A stretch of 36,646 nucleotides of DNA from Nostoc sp. KVJ20 (GTDB lineage Bacteria; Cyanobacteriota; Cyanobacteriia; Cyanobacteriales; Nostocaceae): contig NZ_KV757573.1 in the NCBI RefSeq assembly GCF_001712795.1, positions 1 through 36,646 on the forward strand, in the 5' to 3' direction. Below are positions 31,501 through 36,646 of this stretch, piece after piece. The notes below the pieces were generated by a model. That model saw only the letters and a program-made list of their open reading frames with translations, searched no databases and was not told where the DNA came from. Positions within the stretch are counted from its first letter, which is position 1; the number at the start of each line of letters is the position of its first letter. Both the position numbers and the translations under genes were made by a program.

Positions 31501-33953
31501 TTTGTATTGAGATATTCTGCTTCAGCCGCAGATTCGTAAACAGCAAGGGCCAAATCGTAGCTACTTTGCCAAGCATTTATCGGTAATAGAAGCATCGCCA
31601 CCTTTAAATACTCAACTGCTGTCGCATAAGCAGTGGAGTTCTTGGCTTTACAACCAGCTATCAGATTTAACCTGGCTAGATGTTCTCGTTCACCAGGTTC
31701 CTCTAATAAATCCAGTCCGTAATTGAATTGGTTAGCGATCGCAAAAATTCCTGCCTCTTGGTGCTCTGGAGGTGTATTCTGCAACAACAATCGCCCAATT
31801 TGCAGGTGTGTTGACTGTTTTTCTGCTTCTGGAATGAGTGAATATGCAGCTTGCTGGACGCGATCGTGTAAAAATTTATATACAACCATCTCAGAATGTT
31901 CTTGAGTAGCTGCTTGATTTTCTGAACCAACAAAAAACTTATAAACCTCACTTTGCGGCAAAATCAACCCTTCTTGCAAAGCCTTCCACAAGCAATCTGC
32001 GGTTTCTACCTCCGATTGTTTAGAAACAATCGCTAATGTTTTTAAATCAAACTGATTTCCAATACAAGCAGCTAGCTTCAATTGTTGTTGAGTTGATTCT
32101 GGTAGTCTTCGTAATTGAAAGACCATAAACTCAACAACATCATCTGCGAGAGTTTGTTGATTTATTTGGGAAATGTCACATTGCCAACATCCCTCTACGA
32201 AATTGAATTGAATCAGTTTATCTTGATATAATGATTTGAGAAGCTGAGTTGCGAAAAATGGATTACCTTGAGCTTTACGATAAATCAATTGTGAAAGAGA
32301 TAATGCCACACTTTCTGCACAATTTAATGTATCAGCTACAAGTTGATTTAATTGTAATTGGTTAAGCGGCTTTAGAATTAACTTATTGACAGTTACACCT
32401 GTTTTGTGAATTTTATCCAACATCACCATCAACGGATGTGCGGGAAATACTTCATTGTCTCGATACGCACCAATTAACAATAAATATCCCTGATTAGCTT
32501 CATTCATTAATAATTGCATCAATTTCAATGAAGCCGAATCTACCCACTGTAAGTCATCTAAGAATATGACTAAGGGATGTTCTTTAGTTGTAAATACTTG
32601 GAGAAATTTTTGAAATAATAAATTAAATCGGTTTTGTGCTGCGTTACCTGATAATTCTGGTGCAGGTGGTTGTCTGCCAATAATTCTTTCTAATTCAGGA
32701 ATGACTTCAATAATTACCTGTCCGTCTTCACCTAATGCTTGAACAATTTTATTCTTCCATTCTTGTATTTGAATACTGCTTTCTGCTAATAGCTGCTCCA
32801 TAAAATTGCGGAAAGCTTGGACAAATGCGGAAAAAGGAATATTTTTATTAAATTGGTCAAATTTACCTTTGATAAAATAACCGCGTTGACGAACAATAGG
32901 TTTATGAATTTCGTTAACAACCGCAGTTTTACCAATCCCTGAAAACCCAACTACCAGTGTTATTTCTGTTGCCCCTAGACTGACATTTTCAAATGCTTGT
33001 AGTAAGGTTTCTACTTCTAATTCTCGACCATAGAGTTTATCAGGGATAATAAATCTATCGCACATATCCCGTTGTGCAATGGGGAAACTTTCAATTTTTC
33101 CTGTTGTCTTCAGTTGAGACAAACTCATTTCTAAATCATACTTCAATCCAAATATACTCTGATAGCGATATTCAGCATTTTTTGCCATCAATTTGCTGAC
33201 GATATCTGAAATTACAGGTGGTATTTGTGAGTTAATTTGATATATTAAGGGGGCTATTTTAGCAATATGGGAATGCACCAACTCCATTGCTTCATTTGAT
33301 TGAAAAGGTAACTTTCCTGTGAGTAACTCGTAGAAAGTTACACCAAGTGAATAAAAATCAGTCCGGTAGTCAATCCCCCGATTCATTCTCCCTGTTTGTT
33401 CTGGAGAAATATAAGCTAGTGTTCCTTCTAACACATTGGGACTGATTAGCGTTTGAGTTTCTCGTGGTAGTAGAGATGCAATACTAAAATCAATTAATTT
33501 TACTTGTTTGGAATGAGGATTAATTAAGATGTTGCTCGGTTTGATGTCTTTATGAATAATGCGCTGACTATAGAGTATTTCTAAGGCGTTACACAGTGCG
33601 ATCGCTATTTGCAAAAACTCTTGTAAAAACCTGATATCTCGCGTATGTTCACGAGTAAAATAATCTTTGAGAGAAATGCCGCCAAAATCTTCCATCACCA
33701 ACGCATAGCCATTTTGATACACCTCCAGGCTATAGGTTTGGATGATTAGGGATGAGTTGAGATTTTTGGCAATGGTGTATTGATTGCGAAACTGCACCAG
33801 TTCATTGAAGGAGGGATATGGATTTTTCAACAGTTTGATCACTACAGGTAATGAGTCAGTTTCTCGATACCCCCGATAAACTATAGTTCTCGAACCATTA
33901 TAGATTTCTTCAATGACCTGATATCCAGAAATACTAACATGAGTACTGAACAT
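28515..33953 (-). CDS. Trifunctional Ser/Thr kinase, AAA ATPase and GAF-histidine kinase
   Basis: An 1812-residue signalling protein. Residues about 9-265 are a eukaryotic-type kinase: K40 in VVIKLLK, D136 in HKDIKPSN, LIDFS as the DFG equivalent and YISPEQ. About 310-600 is an AAA_16-type ATPase: Walker A GFSGIGKT with K342, then LVIFLDDLQW. A long helical TPR-like region follows, then a GAF domain (about 1355-1510). The histidine kinase at the C-terminus has H1547 in GVAHEMNNP, the N-box VFMNILANAID and the glycine boxes DNGKGM and GKGTGLGLA. This is the cyanobacterial HstK-type architecture. All catalytic residues look intact. There is no membrane segment, so it is likely a cytosolic sensor. 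It converges on the eCIS operon; a regulatory link is only inferred. Confidence 0.93.
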   Translation of the reverse strand: MFSTHVSISGYQVIEEIYNGSRTIVYRGYRETDSLPVVIKLLKNPYPSFNELVQFRNQYTIAKNLNSSLIIQTYSLEVYQNGYALVMEDFGGISLKDYFTREHTRDIRFLQEFLQIAIALCNALEILYSQRIIHKDIKPSNILINPHSKQVKLIDFSIASLLPRETQTLISPNVLEGTLAYISPEQTGRMNRGIDYRTDFYSLGVTFYELLTGKLPFQSNEAMELVHSHIAKIAPLIYQINSQIPPVISDIVSKLMAKNAEYRYQSIFGLKYDLEMSLSQLKTTGKIESFPIAQRDMCDRFIIPDKLYGRELEVETLLQAFENVSLGATEITLVVGFSGIGKTAVVNEIHKPIVRQRGYFIKGKFDQFNKNIPFSAFVQAFRNFMEQLLAESSIQIQEWKNKIVQALGEDGQVIIEVIPELERIIGRQPPAPELSGNAAQNRFNLLFQKFLQVFTTKEHPLVIFLDDLQWVDSASLKLMQLLMNEANQGYLLLIGAYRDNEVFPAHPLMVMLDKIHKTGVTVNKLILKPLNQLQLNQLVADTLNCAESVALSLSQLIYRKAQGNPFFATQLLKSLYQDKLIQFNFVEGCWQCDISQINQQTLADDVVEFMVFQLRRLPESTQQQLKLAACIGNQFDLKTLAIVSKQSEVETADCLWKALQEGLILPQSEVYKFFVGSENQAATQEHSEMVVYKFLHDRVQQAAYSLIPEAEKQSTHLQIGRLLLQNTPPEHQEAGIFAIANQFNYGLDLLEEPGEREHLARLNLIAGCKAKNSTAYATAVEYLKVAMLLLPINAWQSSYDLALAVYESAAEAEYLNTNFESSKSLVEIILKNAKSPLEKVRTYEIQIQSYTAQNKFVEAIATGREALQLLDLTLPEEGNSQMIFDEHHKLQQMLVHQSIAALADLPEITDPQKLVALRILSGLFAPVYIAKPMLLPLKIFTMIRICIQYGNSPQAAVAYSLYGLFLCSIGAIEDGYNFGKLAVQLLDKFQTKELKSRVYLTFSLFIKHWKDSIKSTLSLFLDGLQSGLETGNLEYVGYCANCYCQFLFWSGENLENAVSEADKYCELMQQIKQEVSLVWGNIWRQTVLNLQGEAINPCCLTGKHFHEVEMLPNLIETNNINGICYVYLAKTLLAYLFGEYESAWEYSQKFEQYEQGAAGLLIVPLRNFYQSLSLLALCSQVNEAQKQLYLQKVAQNQAKMQEWADHAPVNYQHKYNLILAEQARVTGDRLQAADYYEIAIQEAIANEYVQEVAIANELAAKFYLEWGKEKAAEGYLQQAYYSYARWGAKAKTDDLEKRYPKLLKSILQQQEFNFNPLESIASISRTSTYATSSTNISDALDLTCILKAAQTISSCIELDVLISSLTRIILENSGAKTSVLILPQEDIWQVRAITFIDQQSNSQTDVKTILDSQLLDACQDIPRKLINYVKNTQETVIIDNCKTSIPGVIGEYMLLHQPQSVLCTPIINQGHLVGILYLENQLNQGVFTSNRLQVINLLSSQAAIALENARLYQQAGQALQDLQQAQLQIVQSEKMSALGNLVAGVAHEMNNPLGFIAASLQQAKPTLIDVTKHLKLYEQRFPSPGDEIITHAEEIDLEYSLEDLPKMIDSMTIACDRLKNISTSLRTFSRADRDYKVPFNIHEGIDSTILILKHRLKANDNRPAIEVVTEYGKFPQIECFPGQLNQVFMNILANAIDALDESNTGRSFEEITVNPNQIKISTSLKENQVEVKIADNGKGMNESVRQKIFDHLFTTKGVGKGTGLGLAIARQIIVEKHGGSIECNSSTEHGTEFVILIPARHEAVNVDTFANS

Positions 33954-34631
33954 ATTGCTAAATCCTAGTGATTTCTAAACTTATTGTTCCCAAATCAGTA
34001 ACGATAATTTAATGTTTATTGATAAATATTACTGTGAGTTAACTTTAGATTTAAAACTACCAGGCTGTTGATAAAACTCGGTGACAATCAAATTTATCTA
34101 GACACTATTTCTAAAGTCCAGCAGTGGAGACAAAACTTTTAGGCATCAAATGCAGACATAGAATACCCCACACAAAAGTGTCGAGGTTTTCAGTAGGAAA
34201 CTGCAAAATTTATGTACCATTTAAAAAAATGATTGCTACAGATGTAGGTTGGATTGAAGAACGAAACCCAACGTTAAAAACCTAAATTTTGTTGAATTTC
34301 ACTACGTTTAACCCAACCTACGCATCTGTCGTATTATTTTCGCAAATTGCTATAATCTAATAGTTTTTCAATCCAAAAATGCCCTTGTAAGGGCTGGAGA
34401 AAGATTAAAGGGAAAGGGATTAAAAACCTTTCACTCTTTCCCTTTAACTTTTAAAGAGCCAAGTTAGAGAGACGCAATAAATCGCCGTCTCTACAGGGGA
34501 TTTACCCATCAATATATTTATTGCGAATTGCCAATTGCGTTCGCGTTCGCGTAGCGTCTCGTAGAGAAGCGGGGCGTTAGCCCATTGCGAATTGGTTTAA
34601 TGGAGAGGCTCACTGCTCCCTTTCCTCTTGT
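33954..34631. other. Intergenic region with inverted repeat element and STRR-like sequence
   Basis: No gene was seen. An inverted repeat element (34239-34328) is listed separately. A short hairpin, GCCCTTGTAAGGGC, occurs at about 34381-34394. Near 34540-34590 there is a degenerate GCGTTCGCGTTCGCGTAGCGT repeat followed by CTCGTAGAGAAGCGGGGCGT, a pattern common in Nostocales spacers. The first 100 bases probably hold the promoter of the kinase gene, with no clear motif. Confidence 0.5.
34239..34328. repeat. Inverted-repeat element (CAGATG-TAGGTTGG ends)
   Basis: The left end CAGATGTAGGTTGG (34239-34252) is the near reverse complement of the right end CCAACCTACGCATCTG (34313-34328), with a two-base gap. 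The inside holds further complementary pieces (GAAACCCAACGTT against ACGTTTAACCC). It is non-coding and about 90 bp, a MITE-like or REP-like element. Confidence 0.5.
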
Positions 34632-35192
34632 TTAATCACGTTTTTCTGGAATTACCGCATAAGCATCAATTTCAAACAACATACCGTCAAGTGCAAGTCT
34701 AGGAACGGGAATAAGAGTGTTTGCCGGTGGTTTATTCCCCCAAAGATTAATAATTTCACGTCCTAACGGGATCAATTTATTTTGGTTGTAATCCACTATA
34801 AGAACAGTAGTTTTTGCTACATCTTGTGGCTGTGCACCAACCGCTGCTAAGGCATAACGGAGGTTTTTAAAAGCCTGTATTAACTGCTTTTCAAAGTCAG
34901 CGGAGACGAGATTACCTTGTAAATCCGAACCAAATTGACCAGAAATATAGACGGTTCTCGCCCTTGCTGGTGTAATAGCTATATGACTATAACCATTTTG
35001 GGTTGGATTATATAAAGTTGGTGGGTTCACCAATTTCAACTCTTGCTTGTCTTTGTCTTTAGCGCTCACTTCATTTTGTGTTGCCACCATCAAGGCGGTA
35101 GTTACCCCGCTACCTCCAAGCCACAGAAGTGCATTTCGTCGCGAGAAGTTTGCCACTAGTGAATTTACAGCACTGGTAATACGTCTAGTCAT
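34632..35192 (-). CDS. Tat-exported RidA/YjgF-family protein
   Basis: A 186-residue protein. The N-terminus carries a twin-arginine signal: SRRNALLWLGGSG (R18, R19) followed by a hydrophobic stretch and VSAKDK. Residues about 55-183 are the RidA/YjgF fold: ARTVYISGQFGSDLQGNLVS, QLIQAFKNLRYALAAVGAQP, VAKTTVLIVDY and PANTLIPVPRLALDGMLFEI, with R165 at the position of the substrate-binding arginine. RidA proteins hydrolyse reactive enamines and imines. Most are cytosolic, so a Tat signal is uncommon and points to the periplasm. AGGAG seven bases before the ATG supports the start. Confidence 0.85.
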   Translation of the reverse strand: MTRRITSAVNSLVANFSRRNALLWLGGSGVTTALMVATQNEVSAKDKDKQELKLVNPPTLYNPTQNGYSHIAITPARARTVYISGQFGSDLQGNLVSADFEKQLIQAFKNLRYALAAVGAQPQDVAKTTVLIVDYNQNKLIPLGREIINLWGNKPPANTLIPVPRLALDGMLFEIDAYAVIPEKRD

Positions 35193-35585
35193 TAAAGCTC
35201 CTGAAATATGAGTTCTCTATTTTTGCTCATACTGAGTTCTATTATCTACCAAGTTGGAGTAAAAAGGCACTAGTACCGCAAGGCGGAATTAAAAATTAAA
35301 AATTAAAGATTAAAAATGAAGACAGCGTAAGGGTTTTGTTGATTGGGAATGGGTGGTTTATTTACGCCGTGCTGTACTAGTTAAGAGGTAAATTTAATGG
35401 TGCTTACGCAATTGCAATATATGACATAACATTTTGCAAAAATTAATCCACTCTACAAGTTGTGTGATACAACCCAATACAGTTCAGATAAGACCAAAAC
35501 ACTTGTAACGAGGGCGATTTATCGCGTCTCGAAAACCCACATTTTTGTACAATTAGCCCTTAACCCAAGCCTATTGTGATAAAAT
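35193..35585. other. Intergenic region with AATTAAA repeats
   Basis: No gene was seen. TAGTACCGCAAGGCGG (35271-35286) runs into AATTAAAAATTAAAAATTAA-type heptamers to about 35317, similar to 23408-23442 inside the eCIS operon. The remainder holds no strong hairpin. Confidence 0.5.
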
Positions 35586-36110
35586 CTACAATTTGTTCAA
35601 ACTAGTTTTAGCACCCTGCCACCCGTGCAAAATGGGCATGGTAAACAATCCCCACGCCAAACCTGTAATCAACCCAAAAGGCGTAACCAGATAGTTATTA
35701 AAACCCCACCAACCGAAAATCTGTGCTGCTAATTCTAAGGGATAAGCCATCATCAGCACACTGGCTAAAGCAGCACCACTCCAGCCATACTGACTTAACC
35801 AGTAAAATCCTTTACCACCAGTCACCCCATACAGCAGACGAGTAATCAGCAAACCCGTTACAGTGCCGTAGCAGCGCATACACACAGCCATAATAAAGGG
35901 TGGTGTTAAATCTAACCCCATCTCTGGTTGCGGACACACATGATTACCCATGAAATAAATGATGTCCGCAATCCCAGGAAGCAAAGACACTCCAGACGCA
36001 GCTAGAAAGGGAGCGATAGGCGGGCCAAAAACCATTCCTACCAACAAGAAATCAGCTATAAAACTGACCCAATTAACCTGTAATTCTTCACTGAAAGCTA
36101 CTCTTGTCAT
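35586..36110 (-). CDS. DUF2085 membrane protein
   Basis: A 174-residue integral membrane protein with four or five predicted helices. The signature of the cyanobacterial/bacterial DUF2085 family is seen in NHVCPQPEMG, followed by MAVCMRCYG, where the Cys cluster (one Cys, then CxxC) may bind metal or a cofactor. The later part contains GWWGFNNYLVTPFGLITGL and ends in a basic cytosolic-looking tail. The function of the family is unknown. GGGAG lies directly before the ATG at 36110. No operon partner is visible; it is co-directional with the RidA-family gene but separated by 393 bases. Confidence 0.75.
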   Translation of the reverse strand: MTRVAFSEELQVNWVSFIADFLLVGMVFGPPIAPFLAASGVSLLPGIADIIYFMGNHVCPQPEMGLDLTPPFIMAVCMRCYGTVTGLLITRLLYGVTGGKGFYWLSQYGWSGAALASVLMMAYPLELAAQIFGWWGFNNYLVTPFGLITGLAWGLFTMPILHGWQGAKTSLNKL

Positions 36111-36470
36111 CTCCCTTTCTCTGCATCCTTTATGGTTCGTCTCTTAACTTATATTTTGCACTCTTGCACTAGAAGTTGCGGCTACACAGACAAAACCCGC
36201 CTACGCGGGTTGAAAACTTTTAGTCCGCCTGCGCGGACTTTGTTTGGATAGCCGCGATTTTTAATCACTAGGGCTACGGGCGTGTTTACAAACTATTTGT
36301 TTAGCCTCCTAACTTTTTAGATCCCCCTAAATCCCCCTTAAAAAGGGAGACTTTAAGAGACTCTTTGCCCCCCCCTTTTTAAGGCTACGGTGTACACACA
36401 AGTCTGAAATAGCGGATTAACCAAGTTTTTACCCCACCCTAACCCTCTTTCAAGGGTAGGGGTTTAAAAA
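36111..36470. other. REP-like hairpins and dispersed repeats
   Basis: No gene was seen. Two neighbouring hairpins, AACCCGCCTACGCGGGTT (about 36194-36211) and AGTCCGCCTGCGCGGACT (about 36222-36239), share the layout of cyanobacterial REP sequences. Next come C-rich repeats (CCCCCTTAAAAAGGG), a copy of the GTGTACAC-AAGTCTGAAAT sequence (36390-36410) and the start of the 46-bp repeat (36427-36472). Confidence 0.6.
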
Positions 36471-36646
36471 TCAGGCAGTAGAGAGAGTGATTTGAGACAC
36501 ATGAAGTTGTGGAGGGGAAGTGGGCCAAGGCTCAGGAAAAAAACTACCTTGAGGTAATGGCAGGCGATTGAGAACAGCGGCCTTAATGACTAAAAATCCA
36601 CGACGAAAACAACTCAAGCAACGATGGAGGACACTATTTTTAAAAT
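36471..36646 (-). CDS. Possible partial gene at window edge
   Basis: On the minus strand an open frame enters from the window edge and ends at a TGA at 36471-36473, giving about 58 C-terminal residues: a Cys/Arg-rich stretch (LHRCLSCFRRGFLVIKAAVL), then PLPQGSFFPEPWPTSPP and VSQITLSTA. No family was recognised, and the stop overlaps the repeat copy at 36427-36472. It may be the 3-prime end of a real gene or a chance frame. Confidence 0.3.
   Translation of the reverse strand, partial: FKNSVLHRCLSCFRRGFLVIKAAVLNRLPLPQGSFFPEPWPTSPPQLHVSQITLSTA

Noticed and set aside
1..36646. tRNA or rRNA genes
   Set aside because: No cloverleaf-like or rRNA sequence was recognised by eye; a covariance-model scan would be needed to exclude them fully.

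Overview
The window looks like chromosome or large-plasmid DNA of a filamentous, probably heterocyst-forming (Nostocales-type) cyanobacterium. The basis is the very frequent HIP1 octamer GCGATCGC, several heptanucleotide tandem repeats (STRR-like), cyanobacterial families such as DUF4278-like repeats, a CyRepA/DUF3854-type replication protein and Uma2 nucleases, and a giant Ser/Thr kinase-AAA-GAF-histidine kinase. No rRNA, tRNA, CRISPR array or complete insertion sequence was recognised.

Layout. 1-3650: a palindromic STRR tract, a single-domain response regulator, a deletion-damaged YefM/YoeB-type toxin-antitoxin pair, a signal-anchored hypothetical protein and a small membrane protein with DUF4278-like repeats. 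3906-9836: a plasmid-type replication protein (TOPRIM-like DUF3854 region plus helicase), a Uma2 nuclease and a 17-unit TPR protein whose repeats carry HIP1 sites in phase. 9837-13256: repeat-rich spacers around two exported proteins, one with a thioredoxin-like region.

13257-28094 is the centrepiece: the baseplate/spike half of an extracellular contractile injection system (eCIS, Afp/PVC-like). A divergent gene encodes a DUF4157 protein (HELTH motif) with a distinct C-terminal region that may be a toxin. It is followed by a co-directional series: a 79-residue protein, a gp19-like tube protein, a 1063-residue disordered protein with a tape-measure-like motif, an Afp7-like CIS tube/LysM-adaptor protein, a VgrG-like spike, a PAAR tip, a gp25-like wedge, baseplate J, a TIGR02242 tail protein and a protein with a DUF4159-like domain. 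A GNAT acetyltransferase gene interrupts the series on the opposite strand. Tail sheath, cap/terminator and AAA+ ATPase genes are not in the window, so the locus is split or incomplete.

28515-36646: the giant dual-specificity signalling kinase converges on the eCIS operon. Beyond it lie a Tat-signal RidA-family protein, a DUF2085 membrane protein and repeat-rich DNA ending in a possible partial gene. The spacers carry several MITE-like hairpin elements and a 46-bp sequence present twice without mismatch.

Working model (inference): the eCIS genes build a tube, spike and baseplate that would deliver the DUF4157 protein or similar cargo, once joined with sheath and ATPase made from another locus. 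The kinase and response regulator are possible but unproven regulators.
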